Shown: piece by piece, positions 8,537 to 18,207 of the stretch
Layout of the letters: every line of letters begins with the position of its first letter
Position numbering within the stretch: position 1 is the first letter of the stretch
Origin: Arthrobacter sp. zg-Y820
GTDB taxonomy: Bacteria > Actinomycetota > Actinomycetes > Actinomycetales > Micrococcaceae
NCBI RefSeq assembly: GCF_030142155.1
Contig: NZ_CP126247.1
Coordinates: 3,100,001-3,164,000, forward strand
Direction of reading: 5' to 3'
Length of the DNA: 64,000 bases
Position numbers and translations under genes: made by a program
Notes under the pieces: model-generated
The model's input: the letters and a program-made list of their open reading frames with translations, nothing else
Told to the model about the DNA's origin: nothing
Database searches by the model: none

Positions 8537-10762
8537 ATGGGATCCGATACCGCCGCCGAACCGCATTACACTTTCGGGTCGGCTGAGTCCATGTCTGCGC
8601 CCCGGGCCACCGAGGACCGGATAGACATTCCCGACTTCGGCCCGGCGCTGGTGCCCGAGGGGGACATCAGTCCGGAACGCTTCCTGGACCGCGAGATCAG
8701 CTGGCTGCACTTCAACGCCCGGGTCCTGGAGCTGGCCGAGGATCCGGACCTGTACCTGCTGGAACGGGTCAGCTTCCTGTCCATCTTCGCGTCCAACCTC
8801 GACGAGTTCTTCATGGTCCGCGTTGCCGGCCTGAAGCGCCGGATTGCCACCGGCCTGGCCGTCCCCTCGGCGGCCGGGCTGAGTCCCATTGAACAGCTGG
8901 AACACATTGTCGAAGCCGGCTACCGGCTGCAGCAGCGCCACGCCGAGGTCTTTTCGCGGCAGATCCGGCCCGCCCTGGCCGAGGAACAGATCTTCCTGGT
9001 GGGCTGGGACGAGCTCGACGACACGTCCAAGGCGTACCTGCACCGCCAGTTCGCCTCCAAGGTCTTTCCGATCCTCACGCCGCTGGCCGTGGATCCGGCG
9101 CATCCCTTCCCCTACATTTCCGGGCTGTCGCTGAACCTGGCCGTCGTCGTCCGCAATCCCGTCAGCGGCAAGGAATTCTTCGCCCGCGTGAAGGTGCCGG
9201 ACCAGCTGCCGCGCCTGATCTCCGTGGACGGCCCCCGGGCCGGCAACGTGGCGGGCCGGGTGGCCCGCTTCATTCCGCTCGAAGACGTGATCGCCGAGCA
9301 TCTGGACCAGCTCTTCCCCGGCATGGACGTCATGGAACACCACGCCTTCCGGGTGACCCGCAACGAGGACCTGGAGGTGGAAGAGGACGACGCCGAGAAC
9401 CTCCTGCAGGCGCTCGAAAAGGAACTGCTGCGCCGCCGGTTCGGCCCGCCCGTCCGGCTTGAGGTCACCACCGACATCAATCCCAGCATCCGTGAACTGC
9501 TGGTGCGCGAACTCGGCGTCGAAGAGGACGAAGTTTATGCCCTGCCGGCTCCGCTGGATCTGCGCGGCCTGGCCGGCATCAGCCGGATTGACCGCGCCGA
9601 CCTGCACTATCCCAAGCAGGTCCCGCACACCAGCCTGCACCTGAAGGAATCCGAAACCTCCAAGCCGGCCGATGTGTTCGCCGCCATGCGCCGCCGCGAC
9701 ATCCTGCTGCACCACCCGTACGATTCCTTCTCCACCTCGGTTCAGGCCTTCCTGGAGCAGGCCGCCGCGGATCCGCGCGTCCAGGCCATCAAGCAGACCC
9801 TGTACCGCACGTCCGGGGACTCCCCCATCGTTGACGCGCTGATTGACGCCGCCGAATCAGGCAAGCAGGTCCTGGCCCTGGTGGAGATCAAGGCGCGCTT
9901 CGACGAGCAGGCGAACATTTCCTGGGCCCGCAAGCTGGAGCAGGCCGGCGTCCATGTGGTGTACGGAATCGTGGGCCTGAAAACCCACTGCAAGCTCTCC
10001 CTGGTGGTCCGCCAGGAAGTGGACGGGCTGCGGCGCTACTGCCACATCGGCACCGGCAACTACCATCCGCGCACCGCCCGGTACTACGAGGACCTCGGGC
10101 TGCTGACGTCCAACGAACAGGTGGGCGAGGACCTGACAAAACTCTTCAACCAGCTCTCCGGCTACGCCCCGAAGTCAACGTTCAAGCGCCTGCTGGTGGC
10201 TCCCCGGTCGGTCCGGTCAGGCCTGATCGACCGCATTGAGCGGGAAATTGCCAACAAAAAAGCCGGGCTGGCCGCACGCGTGATCATCAAGGTCAATTCG
10301 ATGGTGGATGAGGCGATCATCGACTCCCTGTACCGGGCCTCGCAGGCCGGCGTCCGGGTGGACGTGATCGTGCGCGGCATCTGCTCGGTGCGGCCGGGTG
10401 TTCCGGGACTGAGCGAGAACATCACCGTCCGTTCCGTGCTGGGCCGCTTCCTCGAGCACTCCCGGGTCTTCGCGTTCGCCAATGCCGGGGATCCGGTGGT
10501 GTTCATCGGTTCGGCCGACATGATGCACCGCAACCTGGACCGCCGGGTGGAAGCCCTGGTGCAGCTGGCCTCACGGGAGGACGTCGCTGACCTCATCTCC
10601 CTCATGGACCGCTACATGGACCCCGGGACGGCGAGCTGGCACCTCGAGAAGGACGGCATCTGGACCCGGCACCATAAGAACGAGGAGGGGGAACCGCTCC
10701 AGGACGTGCAGTCCTGGCTGCTGGCTTCCCGGTCCCGCCAGCGCGCCGCCGCCCGCCGTTGA
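8537..10762 (+). CDS. ppk1: Polyphosphate kinase 1
   Basis: 741 residues. It makes polyphosphate from ATP reversibly. Visible features: the N-terminal PPK signature [17 protein letters not shown], the mid-domain segment [20 protein letters not shown], and [22 protein letters not shown] leading to [13 protein letters not shown], whose His is the phosphorylated catalytic residue; [19 protein letters not shown] follows, and the C-terminal phospholipase D-like part ends with [15 protein letters not shown]. The ATG follows GGGAGAGACC. The stop TGA overlaps the next start (TGATG), so ppk1 and the MutT1-like gene are translationally coupled, a pairing known from mycobacteria. Confidence 0.96.
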   Translation: MGSDTAAEPHYTFGSAESMSAPRATEDRIDIPDFGPALVPEGDISPERFLDREISWLHFNARVLELAEDPDLYLLERVSFLSIFASNLDEFFMVRVAGLKRRIATGLAVPSAAGLSPIEQLEHIVEAGYRLQQRHAEVFSRQIRPALAEEQIFLVGWDELDDTSKAYLHRQFASKVFPILTPLAVDPAHPFPYISGLSLNLAVVVRNPVSGKEFFARVKVPDQLPRLISVDGPRAGNVAGRVARFIPLEDVIAEHLDQLFPGMDVMEHHAFRVTRNEDLEVEEDDAENLLQALEKELLRRRFGPPVRLEVTTDINPSIRELLVRELGVEEDEVYALPAPLDLRGLAGISRIDRADLHYPKQVPHTSLHLKESETSKPADVFAAMRRRDILLHHPYDSFSTSVQAFLEQAAADPRVQAIKQTLYRTSGDSPIVDALIDAAESGKQVLALVEIKARFDEQANISWARKLEQAGVHVVYGIVGLKTHCKLSLVVRQEVDGLRRYCHIGTGNYHPRTARYYEDLGLLTSNEQVGEDLTKLFNQLSGYAPKSTFKRLLVAPRSVRSGLIDRIEREIANKKAGLAARVIIKVNSMVDEAIIDSLYRASQAGVRVDVIVRGICSVRPGVPGLSENITVRSVLGRFLEHSRVFAFANAGDPVVFIGSADMMHRNLDRRVEALVQLASREDVADLISLMDRYMDPGTASWHLEKDGIWTRHHKNEEGEPLQDVQSWLLASRSRQRAAARR

Positions 10763-11817
10763 TGGTCATGTCCACTGAACCCGGAACCTCGGCGGACGAG
10801 CTGATTCAGCCCCAGGGCGAACGGACCCGGCCTTCGGGTGCCGGCGGCTGGCCCGACGGCGAGAAAACGCCGGGCGAGGGCGGCACCGCGGCGGAGGCCA
10901 TTCGAGTGGTGGCCGCCGGCGCCCTGTGTTGGCGCACCCGGGACGGCCGGCTCGAGGTCCTCATGATTCACCGCCCCCGGTACAAGGACTGGTCCTGGCC
11001 CAAAGGAAAGCTGGACGACGGGGAAACCACTCCCGAATGTGCGGTGCGGGAGGTCCGGGAGGAAGCCGGGATCCGGATCCGGCTGGGCATTCCCCTGCCG
11101 GCCCCTGTGTATCCGGTGGCGTCGGGCATGAAGATTGTCCATTACTGGGCCGCTCGGATCCAGGACGGCAAACCGGTTCCGGACGGCAAGGAAGTGGACG
11201 GCGTCCGCTGGTGCAGTCCGGAGGAAGCGCACGCCGAGCTGACCAATCCCTCCGACAGGCTGCCGCTGCATGCCCTGGAAGAGGCCCATGCCGAGGGCAG
11301 GCTCCGGACCTGGCCGCTGATTGTTGTCCGGCATGCCAAGGCGAAGCCGCGCTCCTCCTGGACCCGGGCCGAAGGCGACCGGCCGCTGGCGGCAACCGGG
11401 CTGCGCCAGGCACAGGCCGTGTCGCGGCTGCTGGCCGCGTGGCTCCCGGACCGCGTGGTGTCCAGTCCCTGGGTCCGCTGCGTGCAGACGGTGCGTCCGT
11501 ATGTGAAGGCAAGGTCAGTGAAGTTCAAGACCGTGGATGCCATCACCGAGCGCAGCGCCAAGCGCAAGCCGGGGAAGGCACGGAACGCGGTGGAGGCGCT
11601 GTTCGACAAGGGCAAGCCGGTGGTGCTGTGCACCCACCGGCCGGTGCTTCCCCTGACCTTCGAGGTCCTGTCCCGGCACATGCCCACCGGCCTGTCCATT
11701 GGGCTGCCGTCCAAGGACCCGTTCCTGGCGCCGGGTGAAGCCGTGATCTGCCAGGTCAGCGCAACCGACGAGGGAAGAATCGTCTCGCTGGAACGCTTCC
11801 GGGCCTTCGACGACTAG
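10762..11817 (+). CDS. mutT1: MutT1-like Nudix hydrolase fused to histidine phosphatase
   Basis: 351 residues. The N-terminal domain has a complete Nudix box (G-x5-E-x7-REVREEAGI, residues roughly 90-112) after a 45-residue disordered leader; the C-terminal domain opens with LIVVRHAKAKPRSSW, the phosphohistidine RHA motif. The mycobacterial homologue, also next to ppk1, cleans 8-oxo-(d)GTP to the monophosphate by successive action of the two domains and hydrolyses diadenosine polyphosphates. The start overlaps the ppk1 stop (TGATG); an alternative ATG is two codons further on (10768). A strong terminator follows. Confidence 0.93.
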   Translation: MVMSTEPGTSADELIQPQGERTRPSGAGGWPDGEKTPGEGGTAAEAIRVVAAGALCWRTRDGRLEVLMIHRPRYKDWSWPKGKLDDGETTPECAVREVREEAGIRIRLGIPLPAPVYPVASGMKIVHYWAARIQDGKPVPDGKEVDGVRWCSPEEAHAELTNPSDRLPLHALEEAHAEGRLRTWPLIVVRHAKAKPRSSWTRAEGDRPLAATGLRQAQAVSRLLAAWLPDRVVSSPWVRCVQTVRPYVKARSVKFKTVDAITERSAKRKPGKARNAVEALFDKGKPVVLCTHRPVLPLTFEVLSRHMPTGLSIGLPSKDPFLAPGEAVICQVSATDEGRIVSLERFRAFDD

Positions 11818-11830
11818 CTGGGGCCCGATC

Positions 11831-11880
11831 CGGATAGGCTTGGCCCGCCCCAGGCGAGCCAAGCCTATCCGTGCTTTTTT
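11831..11880 (+). terminator. Rho-independent terminator after ppk1-mutT1
   Basis: A perfect 14-bp stem (11831-11844 with 11858-11871) and 13-base loop is followed by GTGCTTTTTT. It ends the mshD/ppk1/mutT1 run just before ferritin. Confidence 0.93.
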
Positions 11881-11909
11881 CGGTGCACCCGGCGGCCTAG
11901 GGTGGGGCC

Positions 11910-12437
11910 ATGAGCACATTCACGGAACTCCTCGAAGCCCAGATCGGCCACGAATTCAACGCCTCCCAGCAGTACGTTGCGATGGCAGTGTTCTTTGACG
12001 GTGAAGACCTCCCGCAGCTGGCCCGGCACTTCTACGCCCAGTCGGTGGAGGAACGCAACCACGCCATGATGCTGGTGCAGTACATGGTGGACCGGGACCT
12101 TCCCGTTCGCATTCCCGGCATCGCAGCGGTGCGCAACGACTTTTCCACCGTGGTGGAACCCATAAGCCTGGCCCTGGAACAGGAAAAGCAGGTGACCCGG
12201 CAGATCGAGGCGCTCTTTGCCGCGGCGCGCGCCGAAGGTGATGCCCTCGGCGAGCAGTTCATGCTGTGGTTCCTCAAGGAACAGGTGGAGGAAGTTGCCT
12301 CCATGTCGACGCTGCTGACGGTTGCCAAGCGGGCCGAGAACCTCTTCGACTTGGAGAACTTCATGGCCCGCGAGCAGATCGGCGACAGCGGCCGGCACGA
12401 CGCCGCGGCACCCGCAGCCGCCGGCGGCGCGCTCTAA
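11910..12437 (+). CDS. ftn: Ferritin
   Basis: 175 residues. It stores iron as ferric mineral in a 24-subunit cage. Ferroxidase ligands are in place: the Glu in GHEFNASQQYVAMA, the E-x-x-H pair in EERNHAMMLVQYM, and the Glu/Gln ligands in the third and fourth helices (EQFMLWFLKEQVEEVAS). There is no heme-binding Met signature of bacterioferritin, so the non-heme (BfrB/Ftn) type is favoured. The C-terminal tail is Ala-rich (DAAAPAAAGGAL). A terminator separates it from the upstream operon, so it has its own promoter in the roughly 30 bp after it; no clear iron box was identified. Confidence 0.93.
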   Translation: MSTFTELLEAQIGHEFNASQQYVAMAVFFDGEDLPQLARHFYAQSVEERNHAMMLVQYMVDRDLPVRIPGIAAVRNDFSTVVEPISLALEQEKQVTRQIEALFAAARAEGDALGEQFMLWFLKEQVEEVASMSTLLTVAKRAENLFDLENFMAREQIGDSGRHDAAAPAAAGGAL

Positions 12438-12501
12438 CCCTCAGAAGCCAGCGAGGACGGGCGGCAAACAGCCAAGTGCACAGACGAACTAGACTGATGC
12501 A

Positions 12502-13305
12502 GTGACTATTCCTACCCCGTATGAAGACCTGCTCCGCGACGTCATGGACCACGGGACGCAGAAATCCGACCGCACCGGCACCGGCACCCGCAGCGTTTTC
12601 GGCCGCCAGATGCGCTTTGACCTGCAGGATTCCTTTCCGCTGATCACCACCAAGCGGGTGCACTTCAAGTCGGTGGCCCTTGAGCTGCTGTGGTTCCTGC
12701 GCGGGGACTCCAATGTCCGCTGGCTGCAGGAGCGCGGCGTGAAGATCTGGAACGAATGGGCGGACGACGACGGCGAGCTGGGCCCGGTCTACGGCGTCCA
12801 GTGGCGCTCGTGGCCGACGCCGGACGGGGGCTCCATCGACCAGATCGCCAAGGTGGTCGAGAGCATCCGGACCAATCCCGATTCCCGCCGCCACATCGTC
12901 ACCGCCTGGAACCCGGCCGAGGTGGACAACATGGCCCTGCCGCCGTGCCACGCCCTGTTCCAGTTCTACGTGGCCGACGGGAAGCTCTCCTGCCAGCTGT
13001 ACCAGCGCTCCGCCGACCTGTTCCTCGGGGTGCCGTTCAACATTGCCTCTTACGCGCTGCTGACCCTCATGGTCGCGCAGCAGACCGGCCTGGAGCCGGG
13101 AGAGTTCGTCTGGACCGGCGGGGATGTCCACATCTATGACAATCACGTGGACCAGGTCCGGGAACAGCTCAGCCGCGAGCCCTTCCCCTATCCGCAGCTG
13201 CGCCTGGCGCGGAAGCCGGACTCGATTTTCGGCTACGCCCTGGAGGACTTCGAGGTCCTGGACTACCGGCACCATCCCGGCATCAAAGCTCCGATTGCAG
13301 TCTGA
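12502..13305 (+). CDS. thyA: Thymidylate synthase
   Basis: 267 residues, the usual length. It methylates dUMP to dTMP with methylene-tetrahydrofolate. Seen: the N-terminal [19 protein letters not shown], the catalytic Cys in [12 protein letters not shown], the folate/dUMP segment [20 protein letters not shown], and [13 protein letters not shown]. The start is GTG at 12502. The dihydrofolate reductase gene follows by 13 bp, making a folate-cycle pair: thyA oxidises the cofactor and folA reduces it again. Confidence 0.97.
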   Translation: MTIPTPYEDLLRDVMDHGTQKSDRTGTGTRSVFGRQMRFDLQDSFPLITTKRVHFKSVALELLWFLRGDSNVRWLQERGVKIWNEWADDDGELGPVYGVQWRSWPTPDGGSIDQIAKVVESIRTNPDSRRHIVTAWNPAEVDNMALPPCHALFQFYVADGKLSCQLYQRSADLFLGVPFNIASYALLTLMVAQQTGLEPGEFVWTGGDVHIYDNHVDQVREQLSREPFPYPQLRLARKPDSIFGYALEDFEVLDYRHHPGIKAPIAV

Positions 13306-13318
13306 GAGGCGCGCTCCC

Positions 13319-14020
13319 TTGAGTAACTTGAGCAGCTTGAGTAATTCCACCGGCGGCATCCGCTACTTTCCCGCCGGCGGCGCAGAGGCTTCCCCCGAGG
13401 GGCAGGACCTGAGTTCGGCGCTGGCGGAGCATGTGCCCGCGGATACCCGGGATCCGCTGATCGGCCTGATCTGGGCCCAGACGATCGACGGGGTGATTGG
13501 CCGCGACGGCGGCATGCCGTGGCACCTTCCCGAAGACCTGGCGCACTTCAAGGCCACCACTGCGGGACATCCGGTCATCATGGGGCGGCGGACCTGGGAA
13601 TCCTTCCCGCCCGCCTTCCGCCCGCTGCCCGGCCGCACCAATATCGTGGTCAGCTCCAGCGACACGCTGGCTGCGGAGATCGCGCCGTCCGGCGCCGTCG
13701 TCGTTCCCTCGCTGGAGCAGGCGCTGGACACCGCTCGCCGCAGTCCGGGCAGCGGGGAAATCTGGATCATCGGCGGCGCCCGGCTCTGGGAATCGGCTGT
13801 GCCGCTCGCCGACGCCGCGGTGGTAACGGTCATCGATGCCAGCATCGAGGGCGACACTTATGCGCCGGGGCTGGGACCGGACTGGACGTTCACCGCCGTG
13901 AGCCCGGCCCGGGGATGGTTTGCCGCCGCCAACGGCACCGCGTACCGGATTGCCTTGTGGGTCCGCGCCCGGACGTCCGACACCGTCACCGATCAGGACG
14001 GGCAAGCCGAACTGCCCTAA
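13319..14020 (+). CDS. folA: Dihydrofolate reductase
   Basis: 233 residues, about 70 longer than typical DHFR because of an N-terminal extension. The core begins [20 protein letters not shown], continues [14 protein letters not shown] (with the substrate Asp/Glu position) and [13 protein letters not shown], then [13 protein letters not shown], and has GGARLWESA for NADPH. No ATG or GTG precedes the core, so the start must be one of the clustered TTG codons; 13319 is chosen because GAGAGG lies 9 bases upstream. The leader [12 protein letters not shown] looks low-complexity. It follows thyA as an operon partner. Confidence 0.92.
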   Translation: MSNLSSLSNSTGGIRYFPAGGAEASPEGQDLSSALAEHVPADTRDPLIGLIWAQTIDGVIGRDGGMPWHLPEDLAHFKATTAGHPVIMGRRTWESFPPAFRPLPGRTNIVVSSSDTLAAEIAPSGAVVVPSLEQALDTARRSPGSGEIWIIGGARLWESAVPLADAAVVTVIDASIEGDTYAPGLGPDWTFTAVSPARGWFAAANGTAYRIALWVRARTSDTVTDQDGQAELP

Positions 14021-14030
14021 ACTGGGAAGC

Positions 14031-15170
14031 ATGACTTTCGCAGCTACCTCAGTTCCCACCGCGGGCTTCATCGGCTGGCGGGGCATGGTCGGTTCCGTCC
14101 TCATGCAGCGCATGCAGGACGAGGGCGACTTTGACCTGATCAACCCCGTGTTCTTCTCCACCTCCAACGCGGGAGGCGCCGCGCCGGCCTTCGCCGACGG
14201 TGCGGGAAAGCTTCAGGACGCGTACGACGTCGAGACGCTGGCCAAGCTGCCGATTATCGTCACCGCCCAGGGCGGGGGCTACACCTCCGAGGTCTACCCC
14301 AAACTGCGCGACGCCGGCTGGGACGGGCTCTGGATTGACGCTGCGTCCACGCTGCGGATGGAGCAGGATTCGATCATCGTCCTGGACCCGGTGAACCGGA
14401 ACGTCATCGACGCCGGCCTGGCGCGCGGCGTGAAGAACTTCGTGGGCGGCAACTGCACTGTCTCCTGCATGCTGATGGGACTGGGCGGACTGTTCCGCAA
14501 CGGCCTGGTGGAGTGGGGCACCTCCATGACCTACCAGGCGGCTTCGGGCGGAGGCGCCCGGCACATGCGCGAACTGCTCAACCAGTTCGGATCGCTGAAC
14601 TCCGTCGTGGCGGACAATCTGGCCGATCCCGGCTCCGCCATCCTGGACATCGACCGGGCCGTCCTGGCCCAGCAGCGGAACCCGGACCTGGACGCCTCGC
14701 AGTTCGGCGTGCCGCTGGCGGGTTCGGTGATCCCTTGGATCGATGCTGACCTGGGCAACGGGCAGTCCAAGGAAGAATGGAAGGCCGGCGCGGAGACCAA
14801 CAAGATCCTGGGCCGGGAAACCGACGGGCGGATTCCGTTCGACGGTCTGTGCGTCCGGATCGGCGCGATGCGCTCGCACTCCCAGGCGCTGACGCTCAAG
14901 CTCACCGAGGACCTGTCCGTCGCCGAGATTGAACGCATCATCGACGCCGACAACGAATGGGCCAAGGTGGTGCCCAACACCAAGGAAGCGTCCATGGCGG
15001 AGCTGACACCGGTGGCGGTCAGCGGAACCCTGGACATTCCGGTGGGCCGGATCCGCAAGCTGGAAATGGGCCCGGAGTACATCAGCGCCTTCACCATCGG
15101 TGACCAGCTGCTCTGGGGCGCTGCCGAGCCGCTGCGGCGCATGCTCAAGATCGCCACCGGCAACCTCTAA
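14031..15170 (+). CDS. asd: Aspartate-semialdehyde dehydrogenase (enterobacterial type)
   Basis: 379 residues. It reduces aspartyl phosphate to aspartate semialdehyde for lysine/diaminopimelate, threonine and methionine. Markers: [17 protein letters not shown] for NADPH, the catalytic Cys in [16 protein letters not shown], and the substrate His region [18 protein letters not shown]. The GWRGMVGS start and the length belong to the E. coli-like subfamily. ATG 14031 is 10 bp past folA; a longer in-frame reading from 13920 lies inside folA and is rejected. Confidence 0.95.
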   Translation: MTFAATSVPTAGFIGWRGMVGSVLMQRMQDEGDFDLINPVFFSTSNAGGAAPAFADGAGKLQDAYDVETLAKLPIIVTAQGGGYTSEVYPKLRDAGWDGLWIDAASTLRMEQDSIIVLDPVNRNVIDAGLARGVKNFVGGNCTVSCMLMGLGGLFRNGLVEWGTSMTYQAASGGGARHMRELLNQFGSLNSVVADNLADPGSAILDIDRAVLAQQRNPDLDASQFGVPLAGSVIPWIDADLGNGQSKEEWKAGAETNKILGRETDGRIPFDGLCVRIGAMRSHSQALTLKLTEDLSVAEIERIIDADNEWAKVVPNTKEASMAELTPVAVSGTLDIPVGRIRKLEMGPEYISAFTIGDQLLWGAAEPLRRMLKIATGNL

Positions 15171-15187
15171 AACACCGGGTTTTTCGG

Positions 15188-15379
15188 TTAGGGCTCAGGG
15201 TTCCGCCGGCCCGCGAAGCGGACCAGCAGGAGAACCAGGGCCACGCCCGCAGCCACTACCAGGGCGGCGAGTGGCCAGGGGGCTCCGCCGTCCAGCATCC
15301 GGAAAGCCGTCCGCAGGGCGACCAGGGCCACCAGGAAACCCGCCGGATAGACGGCCAGCGGCCATCTCCCTCGCGCCAT
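15188..15379 (-). CDS. Small two-pass membrane protein
   Basis: 63 residues from ATG 15379: a basic head (MARGRWPLAVYP), one helix about 10-27, a short polar turn with RTAFRMLDGG, a second helix about 36-53 and a basic tail RFAGRRNPEP. It converges on asd with only 17 bp between stops. No family was recognised. A longer frame reading to 15580 has no hydrophobic or similarity support. Confidence 0.65.
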   Translation of the reverse strand: MARGRWPLAVYPAGFLVALVALRTAFRMLDGGAPWPLAALVVAAGVALVLLLVRFAGRRNPEP

Positions 15380-15482
15380 CTGCTGTCCTTCCTGCCGGTG
15401 CCGGGGCGGCGGACTGCGCCGGCGGTTGAGCTTGAGGCTACCCCTTCCGCCCAGTGTCAGTGGCAGGTGGGACGGTGTTCCC

Positions 15483-15947
15483 ATGGAGCAGAAACCGGCA
15501 GGCCAGCAACCCCTGGAATCCATTGATTCCATCCTCGACAGTTTTTTCGCGTCCAGCTGCATCGGCAAACAGATACCCACGGGCGTGCGGTATCTGCGGG
15601 TGGGGGCGCATCTGCGGGATTACCTCGAAATGGAAGGCGAGCGGATTCTCTGCGCCGAAGACGCCGAGCTGCTGGACCTTGAGCGGTCCCTGGATCCGGA
15701 CTCGGCCTTTGCCCGGCTGTTCGGAGCGGAAGTGCTCGCCTACCTGCTCAGCGGCTTCCTGGAACCGGAGTGGCTGCTGCCGGATCTCCAGGACCGCCGG
15801 ACCCAGATAAGCCTGACGCCGCGGCTGATCCAGTGGCTGTGCAACTGCCGTCTGCTGGATCCCCGCCGGGACCGCGCCGCCATCCACAGCACCCGGGCGG
15901 CGGCGGCCTGGGCGCGGCGCGGACCGGCCCGCGGAGGGCCGCGTTAG
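15483..15947 (+). CDS. Hypothetical protein
   Basis: 154 residues from ATG 15483; soluble, acidic in the middle (EDAELLDLERSLDPDSAFARL) and basic at the C-terminus (AWARRGPARGGPR). It holds two Cys (SSCIGK and CNCR regions) with no evident metal motif. The ribosome-binding site is weak and an in-frame upstream TTG/GTG is possible. It converges on murB, with stops 4 bases apart. Amino-acid composition and third-position GC look coding, but no family was recognised. Confidence 0.55.
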   Translation: MEQKPAGQQPLESIDSILDSFFASSCIGKQIPTGVRYLRVGAHLRDYLEMEGERILCAEDAELLDLERSLDPDSAFARLFGAEVLAYLLSGFLEPEWLLPDLQDRRTQISLTPRLIQWLCNCRLLDPRRDRAAIHSTRAAAAWARRGPARGGPR

Positions 15948-15951
15948 GCGG

Positions 15952-17037
15952 TCAGAGGCTGCAGTTGATCAGCAGCGGCTCGGGGTGCAGCCGGATGCCG
16001 AACGCGGCCTCCACGCCGTCGGCCACGGCCCGTGCCACGGCCAGCAGGTCTTCGGCGGTGGCGTTGCCGCGGTTCGTCACGGCCAGCGTGTGTTTGGTGG
16101 ACAGCGAGGCGCGGCCGCCGGCCAGTTCAGTGCCCTGGCCGGTGGAGGGCAGGCCGAACCCCTTGGGAAAACCGGACCGGTCAATCAGCCAGGCGGCGCT
16201 GAGCTTGACCATGCCGGGCTGGGACACCGGATAGCGCGGCGCGTCCGGCGGCAAATGAGCGGCCGCTTCCTCGGACACCACCGGGTTCGTGAAGAACGAT
16301 CCGGTGCTGTACGTGTCGGGATCCGACGCGTCGAGCACCATGCCCTTGCCGGCACGCAGGCGCAGGACCTCGCGGCGCACGTCGTCGGCGGGAGCACGCT
16401 CGCCCACCTGCACGTTCAGGGCGCGGGCCAGCTCGGCGTAGCGCACCGGGGCGCTCTCCATGCCGCGGGTCAGCCCGAAGTCGACGGTGAGGACCACATA
16501 GCGCGGCGAGCCGTTGACGGTGCTGCGCTTGAGCACCGAGTCGCGGTAGCCGAACTGCAGGTCCTCGTTGCCGAAGGAGACGATGGCGCGGTCCTGCCGG
16601 TCCCAGGCGCGGACTCCGGTGATGCTGTGCGAGACGTCGGCGCCGTAGGCGCCCACGTTCTGGACCGGCGTCGCGCCGGCCAGTCCCGGAATGCCGGAGA
16701 GTGCCTCCAGGCCGGAGCAGCCCTCGCGCAGCGTTTGCGCCACCACCTCATCCCAGGGGTGTCCGGCCTGGGCCCGGACCGTCACGGTTCCATCGGTGTT
16801 GGCGTTCAGGTCCAGGCCGAGGGTGGCGACGTGGACCACCGCACCATCAAAACCGGCGTCGGAAATCAGCAAATTGGAGCCGCCGCCCACGATCAGCAGC
16901 GGTTCCTTCGCTTCGTCGGCGGCGCGGACCGCGCCGATCAGCTCGTCTTCGGTTTCCGCGTTGATGTAGCGGCGCGCCGGGCCGCCTACGCGGGAGGTGG
17001 TCAGGGAGGCCAGGGGTACCGAGGTCAGTGCGCTCAC
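15952..17037 (-). CDS. murB: UDP-N-acetylenolpyruvoylglucosamine reductase
   Basis: 361 residues. It reduces the enolpyruvyl group to give UDP-MurNAc, a FAD enzyme of peptidoglycan synthesis. Seen: the FAD PCMH-type motif LLIVGGGSNLLISDAGFDG, GLEALSGIPGLAGATPVQNV and VGAYGADVS, the catalytic Ser region DPDTYSTGSFFTNPVV, and AAWLIDRSGFPKG with the late KHTLAVTNRGNATAEDL. The GTG start at 17037 overlaps the stop of the upstream MaoC-type gene (GTGA), so translation is coupled to the dehydratase pair. Confidence 0.96.
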   Translation of the reverse strand: MSALTSVPLASLTTSRVGGPARRYINAETEDELIGAVRAADEAKEPLLIVGGGSNLLISDAGFDGAVVHVATLGLDLNANTDGTVTVRAQAGHPWDEVVAQTLREGCSGLEALSGIPGLAGATPVQNVGAYGADVSHSITGVRAWDRQDRAIVSFGNEDLQFGYRDSVLKRSTVNGSPRYVVLTVDFGLTRGMESAPVRYAELARALNVQVGERAPADDVRREVLRLRAGKGMVLDASDPDTYSTGSFFTNPVVSEEAAAHLPPDAPRYPVSQPGMVKLSAAWLIDRSGFPKGFGLPSTGQGTELAGGRASLSTKHTLAVTNRGNATAEDLLAVARAVADGVEAAFGIRLHPEPLLINCSL

Positions 17038-17465
17038 CAGATCCGTACAACCGCCTGTGCCTTGACCAGGACCTTCTTGCCGTCGTAGGTGACGGTGAGG
17101 TCCACGCGTGCGGTGGAATTGTCGGCGTCGAGCGCGCCAATGACGCCGGTGACCTCGACGACGGCGCCGGGTTCCCCTTCAATGTCCTCGACGGGGACGG
17201 GGCGGGTGAAGCGGGTCTGGTAGTCGATGACGGCGCCGGGGTCGCCGATCCAGTCGGTCACCAGCTGCACTGCGGCGCCCATGGTGAACATGCCGTGGGC
17301 GATGACGCCGGGCAGGTCCACGCTGCGGGCGAAGCGCTCGTTCCAGTGGATGGGGTTGAAATCTCCGGACGCTCCCGCGTAGCGGACCAGGTCGGCGCGG
17401 GAAATCTCCAGCGTGGCGGAACCGATTTCCTGCCCGGGAGCGAGTTCGCTCAATGCAATCGACAC
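17034..17465 (-). CDS. MaoC-type (R)-hydroxyacyl dehydratase, HadB-like
   Basis: 143 residues from a GTG at 17465. It has the hydratase-2 motif GDFNPIHWNERFARS, with catalytic Asp and His, then GVIAHGMFTMGAAVQL, and the hot-dog closing strand DLTVTYDGKKVLVKAQAVV. In mycobacteria the HadB subunit carries catalysis in fatty-acid elongation and pairs with a HadA subunit, which is the gene directly upstream here. An N-terminal extension to 17591 overlaps that gene and is rejected. Its substrate in a non-mycolate organism is not known. Confidence 0.87.
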   Translation of the reverse strand: MSIALSELAPGQEIGSATLEISRADLVRYAGASGDFNPIHWNERFARSVDLPGVIAHGMFTMGAAVQLVTDWIGDPGAVIDYQTRFTRPVPVEDIEGEPGAVVEVTGVIGALDADNSTARVDLTVTYDGKKVLVKAQAVVRIW

Positions 17466-17469
17466 GGCG

Positions 17470-17919
17470 TTACTGCCCTTCTCCTCGGACGAGGATTGAT
17501 GACACGGCGGTGGCGACTTTTTCGCCCTCCGTGGTGGAGATCTCCGAGCGGGTGGTGAGCAGGGCGCCGTCGCCCATGGCCCGGACGGCATCCACGGAAA
17601 GCTCAGCGATGAGTTCGTCGCCGGCGACGATTGGCCGGTGGTGGGTGAAGCGCTGGTCGGCGTGCACCACGCGGGTGAAGTCGATGCCGGCGTCGGGGTC
17701 TGAGATGAGCTGCGCGTCGGCGCGCTGGGCCACGATCACGGCAAACGTGGGAGGGGCCACCAGATCGGCATAACCCAGGCGCTCGGCTTCGGCCACGTCA
17801 AAGTGGGCGGCATGGCTGGCCTGAACGGCGCGGGCGAATTCGCGGATCTTCTCGCGGCCCACCTGATACGGCTCGCTGGCAGGGTAGCTGCGGCCCTGCA
17901 GCTCGGGATTAATGCTCAT
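17470..17919 (-). CDS. MaoC-like dehydratase N-terminal type, HadA-like subunit
   Basis: 149 residues from ATG 17919. It begins GRSYPASEPYQVGREKIREF, the FAS1-type dehydratase N-terminal hot-dog domain, and continues APPTFAVIVAQ and VVHADQRFTHHRPIVAGDEL; it lacks the full D-x4-H catalytic motif, as HadA subunits do. The next gene, 4 bp downstream, supplies the catalytic HadB-like subunit. The ATG overlaps the stop of the small membrane gene upstream (ATGA). The three genes and murB form one tightly coupled unit. Confidence 0.86.
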   Translation of the reverse strand: MSINPELQGRSYPASEPYQVGREKIREFARAVQASHAAHFDVAEAERLGYADLVAPPTFAVIVAQRADAQLISDPDAGIDFTRVVHADQRFTHHRPIVAGDELIAELSVDAVRAMGDGALLTTRSEISTTEGEKVATAVSSILVRGEGQ

Positions 17920-18146
17920 TTGGTTCCCTTCATCCGGCGCCGGGCGTCCCGGGCTCGAACCACCATGCCGGTGAGGTGCAGGCACATGCCCACCACGATC
18001 ACCGGGGCGGCAATGTACATCAGCAGCTGAGACTCGCTAACGGCGCCGACGACGACCATCAGCACACCGGCTCCCGAGACCACCAGCGCGGAGACGACCA
18101 GTTTGCGGTACAGGGCGGAACCGGTCTCCCAGGGAGTGTTTAGCAT
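17916..18146 (-). CDS. Small two-pass membrane protein upstream of hadA
   Basis: 76 residues from ATG 18146: a polar head (MLNTPWETGSALYRK), a helix about 17-36, a second helix about 41-63 and a basic tail ending RARDARRRMKGTK. It is the first gene of the unit leading to the dehydratases and murB, coupled by ATGA. Such positional conservation suggests relevance to envelope lipid or wall synthesis, but no function is known. Confidence 0.75.
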   Translation of the reverse strand: MLNTPWETGSALYRKLVVSALVVSGAGVLMVVVGAVSESQLLMYIAAPVIVVGMCLHLTGMVVRARDARRRMKGTK

Positions 18147-18207
18147 GGTCCCAGAATACAGGCGCGGCACCTCCCGCCGCGAAACGGGGCCCGGGCCGCC
18201 GGCTTGC

